Assembly: GCF_002289565.1 (NCBI RefSeq)
Contig: NZ_NTFY01000004.1
Location: 1 to 64,000, forward strand
Direction of reading: 5' to 3'
DNA length: 64,000 nucleotides
Origin: Rhodopirellula sp. SM50
Lineage (GTDB): Bacteria > Planctomycetota > Planctomycetia > Pirellulales > Pirellulaceae
The translations under genes and the position numbers were made by a program. Of this stretch, positions 52,768 to 60,269 are shown in pieces. Each line of letters opens with the position of its first letter. The first letter of the stretch is position 1. Below the pieces are notes generated by a model. That model ran no database searches, had not been told where the DNA came from, and saw only the letters and a program-made list of their open reading frames with translations.

Positions 52768-52855
52768 GTGTCGTTTTGTGTTAAGCTCGTGCGGCAGGGG
52801 TCGGAAACGGATCCACACCCCAAACACGTTTTTTGAACCGGGATCAAGGTGATTG

Positions 52856-53686
52856 ATGAGCGAAGACGTTTCCCATCTGGTATTTGACTGCGAAAGTATC
52901 GCCGATGGGGCGCTGATCGCGAAAGTCCGCTACCCCGGCCAGTCGCTTTCGCCGCAGGACGCCATCGCGCGTTATCAATCGGAATTGATGGAAGAGAAAG
53001 GGACCACGTTTATCCCGTATACGTTTCAGATTCCCATTGCGGTGGTGGTCGCCAAGGTTTCCAAAGACTATCGGCTGATCGATATTGTTTCCCTGGACGA
53101 ACCGAATTTTCGCAGCCACGTGATCACGGCCCATTTTTGGAAGGGCTGGGAGATTTACAAGCGTCCCCAATGGGTCACCTTCAACGGCCGAACCTTTGAT
53201 CTGCCGCTGATGGAACTGGCCGCTTATCGCTTCGGCATCTCGATCGCGCCCTGGTTCAAGAACGACGGGTATCGATCGCCACGGAATCGATTCAGCGTCG
53301 ATTCACACCTGGACTTGCAAGATCTGTTGACCAATTTCAGCGCTTCACGCTTCAACGGCGGACTGAATCTGGCCACCAAACTGCTCGGCAAACCCGGCAA
53401 GATGTCGGTCACCGGCGACCAGGTGCAACAACAATTTGATGACGGTGACCTCAAGGGCATCAGCGACTACTGCCGCTGCGATGTCTTGGACACCTATTTC
53501 GTCTTCCTCCGCTCAATGGTGCTCAGCGGCAAGATGACGCTGGAGAAAGAAATCGAGATCACGGCCGAAAGCAAGGCCTGGATCGAAGCCAAAGCCGCCG
53601 ACTGCGAAGCCTACGCGACCTACCTGGAACACTGGGAAGACTGGTCCGATCCCTGGGAGAGTGAGTCGGCGGATGCCGAAGGGTGA
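52856..53686 (+). CDS. PolB-type 3'-5' exonuclease domain protein
   Basis: A 276-residue protein of the DnaQ-like superfamily, closest to the stand-alone PolB exonuclease (DNA_pol_B_exo2 type). Exo I is LVFDCESIADG (Asp/Glu), Exo II is WVTFNGRTFDLPLM (Asp), and Exo III is YCRCDVLDTYFVF (Tyr/Asp). These four acidic residues would bind two metal ions. Predicted to degrade single-stranded DNA or RNA from the 3' end. The start is the ATG at 52856; a TTG just before it is less likely. It is divergent from pepT. Confidence 0.88.
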   Translation: MSEDVSHLVFDCESIADGALIAKVRYPGQSLSPQDAIARYQSELMEEKGTTFIPYTFQIPIAVVVAKVSKDYRLIDIVSLDEPNFRSHVITAHFWKGWEIYKRPQWVTFNGRTFDLPLMELAAYRFGISIAPWFKNDGYRSPRNRFSVDSHLDLQDLLTNFSASRFNGGLNLATKLLGKPGKMSVTGDQVQQQFDDGDLKGISDYCRCDVLDTYFVFLRSMVLSGKMTLEKEIEITAESKAWIEAKAADCEAYATYLEHWEDWSDPWESESADAEG

Positions 53687-53711
53687 GAGTGACGAGGGCG
53701 ACAGTGTAGGA

Positions 53712-53805
53712 AGAGGTTTGGCAGAATGATCCGGGGCAGAATGATGTTCAGACCGCTCCGATCGCAGACCTAAAATCATTCTGCCACATCATCATTCTGC
53801 CATCT
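53712..53805. repeat. double inverted repeat between convergent genes
   Basis: GGCAGAATGAT occurs twice (near 53717 and 53734) and its complement ATCATTCTGCC twice (near 53773 and 53789). The two pairs can form nested or alternative hairpins between the converging exonuclease and sulfatase genes, and may serve as a bidirectional terminator. Confidence 0.6.
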
Positions 53806-53822
53806 CTCCGTCTTCACACCTT

Positions 53823-55721
53823 TCAGATCTCGCCCTTGAGGTATTGCAACCTGCGGATCACTTCGCCCTTGGGATCGATCGGCAGCAAGACCGGCAGGAA
53901 CTGAAACTTGTCCGGGTCCACCTCGTAGCCATGGAAGTCACGCAGGAAGACGATCGTGTTGAGCATCCGCAACAGTTCCGGTTCGTTGGTCGCACGTTGC
54001 AGCGATCGATAGAGGAACGGTAGGGTGTCGATGTCGCTGTGCACGGCCAGATACTCGACGGCTCGCATGACGACCAGCGGTTCGACGTCGACGAGGAATT
54101 TTTCGATGGCCGGAATCAGCGGTTTGGCGGCTTCACCCAATGAACTGCAAGCGACCAAGGCCCAATAACGGACCCACGGATCGGCATCGTCGAGTGCTGC
54201 TTGGATTCCCGGCAACGCTTGTTCGCTCGGCAGCAATGCCAAGTTCACCGTGTCGATGTACTTGGTGATTTGTCCGCTGTGTGATTCGCCGAACACCGTC
54301 GGATTGTTGATCGCTTCATCGACCATCACCGCTTCGATCACAAAGCTCAGATCCGGAAGCGACTTGAGTCGATCGTCCAATTGATCACGCATCATTTTCA
54401 ATTGCTGCGCGTGCTCGGGATTGGACGCCAGGTTGTTGATCTCGTACGGATCGGCCGCCAAGTCGTACAACGCTTCGGGCGCCTTGGCTTCGTAGAATTG
54501 TTTTGCCGCACCGGTCAGCTTTCCTTGCTGGTACAGTTCGCGCCACTGCTGGTACGCCAAACACTTGTATCGATAGTTGTTCTGCAGACCGTCGGGGTAG
54601 AAAGACTCGAAGTTGCGGATGTATTTGAAGTCGCCGATCCGCAGCGACCGGACGAGTTCGTATTTTTCGTCGAACCGATCCGCATACCCCAATGTTTCGT
54701 CGCGGCGATCGACTTTGTCCGGGTCGGCGTCGATCCCCAGAAACGGTTTCCCGTCGACACCTTCGGGTTGCTCCAGTCCGGCCAAACTCAACACGGTCGG
54801 CCCGAAATCAACAAACTCCACAAACCCCTTGGTGCGCGAACCGAGTTGACGTGCGGCCAGCGATTGAAAACGCTGCGGGACGCGAACGACCAGCGGAACG
54901 TGCAGGCCGGATTCGTACAGGTACCCTTTGGATCGTGGCAGCACGCCGCCGTGGTCGCCGAAATAAAACACAAACGTGTTTTCCAGTTGTTCGTCTTCGC
55001 GCAGCTGGTCGATCACGCCGCCGACAAGTTCGTCGATCTTCATCATCCGATCGTGATACCGGGCGCGGGTGTAACGGAACAGCGGCGTCTCGGGAAAGTA
55101 ATCTTGGAGCTTGACGTCGGCCGGATCGGTGACCGTCTTTTCCTGCATCTGGGCTTCGCTGAAGTGCAATCGGCTTTCGTGCGAATCGGCAAACGTTTGA
55201 ACATGAAAGAACGGCATCGACGCGTCCGGGCGGTTCCTCCAACTCGCCTTCCGACTCGACTCGCTCCAAACATCGGATCCCTTGACCGCGTTGTAGTCCT
55301 CTTTGCTGTTGTTGGTCGTGTAGTAACCGGCCGCTCGCAGGTAGGCCGGAAACATCTGCAAATCCTCGGGCATCGGCATCGCGACATGACGACGATGGAA
55401 TTGCGTGCCGATCCGCGGGGCGTAACATCCGGTGATCAACGTGGTGCGGGCGACCGAGCAGACCGGTGCATTGGAGAACGCACGATCGAAGGTCACGCCG
55501 TGGGCCGCCAGCGCTTCGATGTTGGGTGCCGGAGCCCCGGCGGGGTCAAAGTGACGAAGGTAATCCGCCGAGTTGTCTTCGGACATGATCCAAACGACGT
55601 TGGGTCGGCCGGGAGGGTCGGCCGCGTCCGCGGTGGCCGAAAGCTGCGTCAGCAGAACCAGGCCGAGGGCGAGACGAACAGCGACCGCAGAGAGACAAAT
55701 GGGGGGGATGAAACGCGTCAT
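53823..55721 (-). CDS. secreted sulfatase with C-terminal HEAT-like region
   Basis: A 632-residue protein. The signal peptide spans about 1-33 (MTRFIPPICLSAVAVRLALG). RPNVVWIMSEDNSADYL starts the sulfatase core. The formylglycine region is SNAPVCSVARTTLITG, with Cys88 and Arg92 in place but Val90 where Pro/Ala is usual. FVFYFGDHGGVLPRSKGYLY is the second metal site. Residues about 490-600 (PSEQALPGIQAALDDADPWV and VDVEPLVVMRAVEYLAVHS) are HEAT-like repeats. The start is the ATG at 55721; the open frame to 56075 lies antisense to rpmG and is rejected. Acts on sulfated polysaccharides or other esters outside the cytoplasm. Confidence 0.9.
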   Translation of the reverse strand: MTRFIPPICLSAVAVRLALGLVLLTQLSATADAADPPGRPNVVWIMSEDNSADYLRHFDPAGAPAPNIEALAAHGVTFDRAFSNAPVCSVARTTLITGCYAPRIGTQFHRRHVAMPMPEDLQMFPAYLRAAGYYTTNNSKEDYNAVKGSDVWSESSRKASWRNRPDASMPFFHVQTFADSHESRLHFSEAQMQEKTVTDPADVKLQDYFPETPLFRYTRARYHDRMMKIDELVGGVIDQLREDEQLENTFVFYFGDHGGVLPRSKGYLYESGLHVPLVVRVPQRFQSLAARQLGSRTKGFVEFVDFGPTVLSLAGLEQPEGVDGKPFLGIDADPDKVDRRDETLGYADRFDEKYELVRSLRIGDFKYIRNFESFYPDGLQNNYRYKCLAYQQWRELYQQGKLTGAAKQFYEAKAPEALYDLAADPYEINNLASNPEHAQQLKMMRDQLDDRLKSLPDLSFVIEAVMVDEAINNPTVFGESHSGQITKYIDTVNLALLPSEQALPGIQAALDDADPWVRYWALVACSSLGEAAKPLIPAIEKFLVDVEPLVVMRAVEYLAVHSDIDTLPFLYRSLQRATNEPELLRMLNTIVFLRDFHGYEVDPDKFQFLPVLLPIDPKGEVIRRLQYLKGEI

Positions 55722-55907
55722 CAGGAAGGAATCCAGTGCAAAATGATCAAAGAAGGAGGCCTTGGTGGTGGTAATTCTAACCCGAATCGCCCTCCCGAGC
55801 AGGTTTCTGGAAACAAGGCTTGCCGAAACAGGGGGCCAGCGGGCATAATCCGCGACCCGAAAAACGGCATGCACCCCCACAATCACACCTGTCTGAATTG
55901 ACGTCCG

Positions 55908-56072
55908 ATGGCTAAGAGCAAGAAAAAGGCTGAAACGGTCTTCCTGGTTTGCGAAGAAACCGGCGACTACAACTACACCTTGAAGCGGAAGCCCGGCGGC
56001 GAAAAGCTTCGTCTGAAGAAATACAGTCCGCGACTGCGCCGCCACACGTGGCACGGCGAAAAGAAAAAGTAG
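55908..56072 (+). CDS. rpmG: ribosomal protein bL33
   Basis: A 54-residue protein, ATG at 55908, TAG at 56070. MAKSKKKAETVFLVCEETGD then NYTLKRKPGGEKLRLKKYSP and RLRRHTWHGEKKK match bL33 in length and in its conserved KKYSPRLRRHTWHGEKK end. Only one cysteine (Cys15) remains of the four in zinc-binding forms, so this is a zinc-independent version. A component of the large ribosomal subunit. It is transcribed opposite to the sulfatase. Confidence 0.93.
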   Translation: MAKSKKKAETVFLVCEETGDYNYTLKRKPGGEKLRLKKYSPRLRRHTWHGEKKK

Positions 56073-56389
56073 CACGTTTGAAACACCCTCCCCTGTGAAG
56101 GTCGTGCAGTTTGAAAGTCACCCTCCTGGCAGGAGGGGCGAGCGAAGCGAGGGGAGGTCGATCGGCGAATCGCGGCGTTCATTTCAATCGTGATGGGCGA
56201 CGCCAAGTCCTGTGACTTGCGCCGATCCTCCATGCCTTGCATGGTAGACTGCGCATTGTCCGCTGGACTGTGTCCGCTGGACTGTGCCCGCTGGACTGCG
56301 CTCGCTAGACTGTACCCCGGTAGGCGGCCTTCTTTCGCTGCACCCGGGTTTGAAACGCGTCACGCGCCCCAACGTAAGTGAGTCCAAGG

Positions 56390-58153
56390 ATGAAACGGAA
56401 ATGGCGGATCGTTCCCCATGATGCCGCCCGCGTTGACCAACTGATCCGTGGATCCGGATTGCCGCCCGTCGTCGCTCAGCTTCTGGTCAGCCGCGGCGTC
56501 TACGATCGCAAAGCCGCCGACGCCTTCTTGTCGACCAAACTGACGGGACTTCGCGACCCCCAAGAATTGCCCGGTGTCCCCGAAGCGACCGAATTGATCG
56601 CCGAGGCGATCGCTGCGAAAACGCCGATCGCGATTTACGGCGACTACGACTGCGACGGGATGACCGGAACCGCGATCCTGTACAACGGCTTGAAACTGCT
56701 CGGCGGTAATGTCGCCTATCACGTCCCCAATCGATTGGAAGAAGGGTACGGGTTGAACGCTGACGCGATTGGCAAACTCGCCGATCGCGGCAAAAAGATG
56801 ATCATCTCGGTCGACTGCGGCATCACCAGCGTGGCCTGCGCCGAACTCTGCAAGGAGCTGGGCGTGCAACTGATCATCACCGATCACCACACGCTCGACG
56901 AAACCCTGCCGGACGCCGACGCGATCGTGCACCCGCGACTGCCCGGTACCCATTATCCCTTCGGCGAACTCTGTGGCGCCGGCGTGGCCTTCAAATTGGC
57001 TTGGTCGCTGTGTCAAAAGATCTGCGGATCCAAGAAAGTGACCGAACCCTTGCGGCGCTATCTGATGCAGTCCCTGTCGTTGGCCGCCATCGGAACCGTC
57101 GCCGACGTGGTGCCGTTGGTCGACGAAAATCGGATTCTGGTCGCGCACGGCTTGCGAATGCTCGGCAGCGAACCGTTGCCCGGTCTGGCCGAGCTGATGA
57201 AGATCACCAAACTGGACGAAGCCACCACGCTGAACACCGAGAGCATCGCGTTCAACCTGGCGCCCCGGTTGAACGCGTCCGGGCGACTCGGACAAGCCCA
57301 GTTGGGCGTGGAGTTGTTGACGACCACCAACGCAGAACGGGCCACGGCACTGGCCGAATACATCGACCAGCTCAACAAGAACCGCGACAGCTTGCAGCGC
57401 AGCGTCACCCTGGCTGCTCAGAAGCAAATCAAAGAGAGCTTCGACGCCGAAAACGACCCCGCGCTGGTGCTCGCCGGCGTCGGTTGGCACCAGGGCGTGA
57501 TCGGAGTGGTCGCCGGTCGGCTGAGCGACAAGTACGCCAAACCGGTGATCATCCTGTCGATGGATGCCTCCGGGAAAGCGGAAGCGGTCGGATCGGGTCG
57601 CGTCGGGGGTACGGCGATTGACCTGCACGCCGCACTGGCCAATTGCGCCGACCGACTGGTCCGGTTCGGCGGACACAAAGCCGCCGCAGGGCTGACGATC
57701 GACGAACGCCAAATCGATGGGTTCCGCGAAGACTTTTGCGAAGCGGTTTCCGAACAATGGACCGCCAGTGAAATCGAACCGGAGATCGTGATCGATGCCG
57801 AAGCGTCCTTCGGCCAATTGAATCTGAACACGATCAAACAGATCGAAACCCTCGAGCCCTTCGGCGCGGGCAACCCGCGCCCCACGTTGCTCTGCCAGAA
57901 CGTCACCCTGGCCGAACCGGCCCGCCGCATGGGCAGTGGCGATCGCCATCTGACGGTGCGTCTGGATCAAGGCGGCAAGACCGTCCGCGGTGTTGCCTTC
58001 GGCGCCGGCGATTGGTGCGATGAACTCAACGCCTGTGACGGACCGATTCAAATCGCCTATCGCCCGGTGATCAACGAGTTTCGTGGCTTCCGTCGCGTTG
58101 AAATTCACGTCGTCGATTGGAAACCCGTGCACGTCGGCGTGGCCACCGGCTGA
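56390..58153 (+). CDS. recJ: single-stranded-DNA-specific exonuclease RecJ
   Basis: A 587-residue protein with the DHH phosphoesterase motifs: PIAIYGDYDCDGMTGTA (motif I), MIISVDCGITS (motif II), LIITDHHTLDE (motif III, DHH) and the C-terminal DHHA1 element LVRFGGHKAAAGLT. The end (residues about 470-587) is an OB-like domain. RecJ removes 5' single-stranded ends in repair and recombination. The start is the ATG at 56390, with AAGGA directly before it; a GTG at 56378 is in frame. Length is typical of bacterial RecJ (560-580). Confidence 0.94.
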   Translation: MKRKWRIVPHDAARVDQLIRGSGLPPVVAQLLVSRGVYDRKAADAFLSTKLTGLRDPQELPGVPEATELIAEAIAAKTPIAIYGDYDCDGMTGTAILYNGLKLLGGNVAYHVPNRLEEGYGLNADAIGKLADRGKKMIISVDCGITSVACAELCKELGVQLIITDHHTLDETLPDADAIVHPRLPGTHYPFGELCGAGVAFKLAWSLCQKICGSKKVTEPLRRYLMQSLSLAAIGTVADVVPLVDENRILVAHGLRMLGSEPLPGLAELMKITKLDEATTLNTESIAFNLAPRLNASGRLGQAQLGVELLTTTNAERATALAEYIDQLNKNRDSLQRSVTLAAQKQIKESFDAENDPALVLAGVGWHQGVIGVVAGRLSDKYAKPVIILSMDASGKAEAVGSGRVGGTAIDLHAALANCADRLVRFGGHKAAAGLTIDERQIDGFREDFCEAVSEQWTASEIEPEIVIDAEASFGQLNLNTIKQIETLEPFGAGNPRPTLLCQNVTLAEPARRMGSGDRHLTVRLDQGGKTVRGVAFGAGDWCDELNACDGPIQIAYRPVINEFRGFRRVEIHVVDWKPVHVGVATG

Positions 58154-58209
58154 CGCCGTACGACGTCCTTTCCAGGTCGTCGAAACAACGACGCGACCGC
58201 CCGGTGGGT

Positions 58210-58338
58210 AACGCTGTGAAGCATTTTTCCCCAGTGTTTCTATCGGATTTAGCGGCAGGGCGTGAGCCCTCCGGTTCCTCATCTTTGCTTAAACACCGGA
58301 GGGCTCGCGCCCTACCGCTAAAAAATGCTTCACAGCGT
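58210..58338. repeat. family-A palindrome with long outer arms
   Basis: Outer arms AACGCTGTGAAGCATTTTT and AAAAATGCTTCACAGCGT enclose TTTAGCGGCAGGGCGTGAGCC and its partner CTCGCGCCCTACCGCTAAA. It lies between the convergent recJ and thiE genes. It shares both inner and outer arms with the copy at 40411-40540, so it belongs to the same subfamily. Confidence 0.8.
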
Positions 58339-58371
58339 AGCCCGCAAGGGCCGTCGTACCCCAGAGAATCT

Positions 58372-59499
58372 TTATCCCACCAACCCACGCCGCAATGCCC
58401 TCGCCGCGGCCGCCGGATCAGCGGCGTCGTTGATCGCGGCGGTGACGGCGATCCGGTGAAACCCGCACGCGGTCACCTGATCGAGATTCTGGGGGTTGAT
58501 GCCGCCGATCGCAAACGCGGGTCGAGGCGTTTGACGGGTTTCCTCATGTACCTGTTTCAGAAACGCCGTCCCGGCATGGGCGTCAAAGGACTTCGTGGTG
58601 CTGGGAAATGTCGGTCCACATCCGATGTAGTCCGCACCGTCGGCAATCGCTTGATGAACCTGGGCGATGTCGTGCGTCGACACACCGACCAGACGCCCGC
58701 CGCCGAGCACGCGTCGCGCCATGATCGCGGGCAACTCGTCTTGCCCGACGTGAACTCCATCGGCCTCCGCAGACAATGCGATATCGGCGCGGTCATTGAC
58801 GATGAACAACGCACCACAATCCTTGGCAATCGCGACGCCCACCTTGGCCCGCTCGAACAGCTCGCGATCGGAAGCCTGTTTATCGCGTAGCTGAAAGACA
58901 TCGACGCCGGCTTGCGACAACGACCGAATCGTTTCGACAAACGTCACTTCGGACGAACCGCAATCGATCAACAGATACAGCACCGCATCGGCCAGCCGCC
59001 GTGTTCTGCGATGGGCCAACGCCTGAAGCTCGATGCGACGATGATGCGTGTAGGCCCGATAACGCAGTGATTCGATCCGCCGAGCAAATTCGACGTCGAT
59101 CGTTTTTCCGTATTCTTCCAGAACCCGCAGCGATTGTTGCACCCGCTCGGCCGCCGCGCTGATCACGTCGGCAATCTCCGTCCGCGAGTACTCAGCGGCG
59201 GTTTGCAGCGTGGTGCCGACATCGGCCTCGGTATCGCGGGCGGTGAGCAACTCCGCCCGGTTCAACCGGGACAGCGCCGCGGCGAGTTCGTGACGCAACG
59301 CCTTCGCCGCACCGGCACTGTCGGAATCCTCCAAACCGAAGCGGGCAAACTCTTCGATCGTGCGAATCCCCTCGGCCGCCCGATTCGCCGACGCATCCAG
59401 AATTCGGTAACTGATCTGTCGCGAGTCGTTCAACGGCTTGGTCCAAACAATCAAGGCAATCAAAACTAAAACCGGGCGTCGGCGGACAACAGTTATCAT
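58372..59499 (-). CDS. ThiD2-ThiE fusion (HMP-P kinase domain and thiamine phosphate synthase)
   Basis: A 375-residue fusion. Residues about 25-165 (SYRILDASANRAAEGIRTIEE; AERVQQSLRVLEEYGK) match ThiD2, an alternative hydroxymethylpyrimidine phosphate kinase. The rest is ThiE: VDVFQLRDKQASDRELF, ALFIVNDRADIALSAEADGV, HVGQDELP and PAFAIGGINPQN with the phosphate loop. Together they carry pyrimidine activation and coupling to thiazole phosphate for thiamine phosphate synthesis. The ATG at 59499 adds a hydrophobic N-terminus that is not part of either domain; a TTG at 59433 would start just before ThiD2. Confidence 0.88.
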   Translation of the reverse strand: MITVVRRRPVLVLIALIVWTKPLNDSRQISYRILDASANRAAEGIRTIEEFARFGLEDSDSAGAAKALRHELAAALSRLNRAELLTARDTEADVGTTLQTAAEYSRTEIADVISAAAERVQQSLRVLEEYGKTIDVEFARRIESLRYRAYTHHRRIELQALAHRRTRRLADAVLYLLIDCGSSEVTFVETIRSLSQAGVDVFQLRDKQASDRELFERAKVGVAIAKDCGALFIVNDRADIALSAEADGVHVGQDELPAIMARRVLGGGRLVGVSTHDIAQVHQAIADGADYIGCGPTFPSTTKSFDAHAGTAFLKQVHEETRQTPRPAFAIGGINPQNLDQVTACGFHRIAVTAAINDAADPAAAARALRRGLVG

Positions 59500-59549
59500 G
59501 CATTCCGGTCGCCCTGTCGAGCGAGCCGACCGACGGCTTGCGGCGATCG

Positions 59550-59622
59550 GCTAATGATCGTTCGCTATCAGCCGGTTCACACTGGCGTCCGGACGCCTCG
59601 GTTGATGTTCACTTCGCGGCGT
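59550..59622. repeat. diverged half copy of the family-C repeat
   Basis: GCTAATGATCGTTCGCTATCAGCCGGTTCACACTG (reading across 59549-59583) and the following GCGTCCGGACGCC and TGATGTTCACTTCGCGG parallel the right half of the 11977-12116 element in order and spacing. The left arm is missing. Between the thiE start and the carbonic-anhydrase-like stop. Confidence 0.45.
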
Positions 59623-60215
59623 CAAGCCAGCGGACGAAATTCATGCGTCGCGGAGTTGTACATCAGGAAGGTCTTGCAGTGCGCCAGGTAGAACAACGCG
59701 TGCACTCGCAAGTCTCCGTCGGCGACCGCTTGTTGGACCGCCGGATGCTGATGGAGTGATTTCACCTTAGACGCGAAATCGTCTTTGGCGCGACTGGCCT
59801 TGTTCAGCATCGTTCGTGCCGCTCCGATCAGTTGATGACCTGTTTCGCCCTGGGCGGAGTCCTCGAGGGGGTCGTCGTCGCATCCCTCGGAGTGCCCCAC
59901 CAGCCACAGACGTTGAACGCCGCTCCGAGCTACCGCGCTGTCGAGCAGCGACGCCAAGCCGGCGGATTGAAACTCCCACTGCGACTGGTGCACCGTCAAC
60001 ATGCAACTCGACTCCATCGCAGCGGCCTTGGCCAGTCGGCTGTGGAGATCCGGGTCATCGTGAGCGATCAACAACCAATCGATTGTCGATTCGTCCTCCG
60101 TGATCGCGTGTTGCACTCGATCGATCGAGTGACTGGACAAGAAGGTGGCGTCACTGCTTTGGGACACGTGCTTCGACGACGCGTGATGGACGGGTGGATT
60201 TGCAAGTAGAGACAT
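59622..60215 (-). CDS. degenerate beta-carbonic-anhydrase-like protein of the DAB locus
   Basis: A 197-residue protein, ATG at 60215 with AAGGA 7 bp upstream. Residues 40 on look like a beta-carbonic anhydrase fold. WLLIAHDDPDLH lies where the CxDxR motif should be, with His for Cys, Asp kept and Arg lost; RLWLVGHSEGCDD lies where the HxxC zinc motif should be, with one residue added. The end, HPAVQQAVADGDLRVHALFY then LMYNSATHEFRPLA, resembles the closing segment of the family. It is third in the dabB-dabA order. A pseudoenzyme, altered metal site or regulator are all possible. Family call is inference. Confidence 0.6.
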   Translation of the reverse strand: MSLLANPPVHHASSKHVSQSSDATFLSSHSIDRVQHAITEDESTIDWLLIAHDDPDLHSRLAKAAAMESSCMLTVHQSQWEFQSAGLASLLDSAVARSGVQRLWLVGHSEGCDDDPLEDSAQGETGHQLIGAARTMLNKASRAKDDFASKVKSLHQHPAVQQAVADGDLRVHALFYLAHCKTFLMYNSATHEFRPLA

Positions 60216-60269
60216 GGTTGGTTCCTTATTCGCTTCAAGTAACAACGGGGAGTTCAATCGGTTTGGGGT

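Noticed and set aside
53823-56075. Extended 750-residue sulfatase reading frame
   Set aside because: The added N-terminal 118 residues run antisense to rpmG and lack a signal peptide; the ATG at 55721 begins a normal one.
56360-58282. 640-residue minus-strand frame opposite recJ
   Set aside because: RecJ motifs are complete on the plus strand; the opposite frame is a GC-rich shadow.
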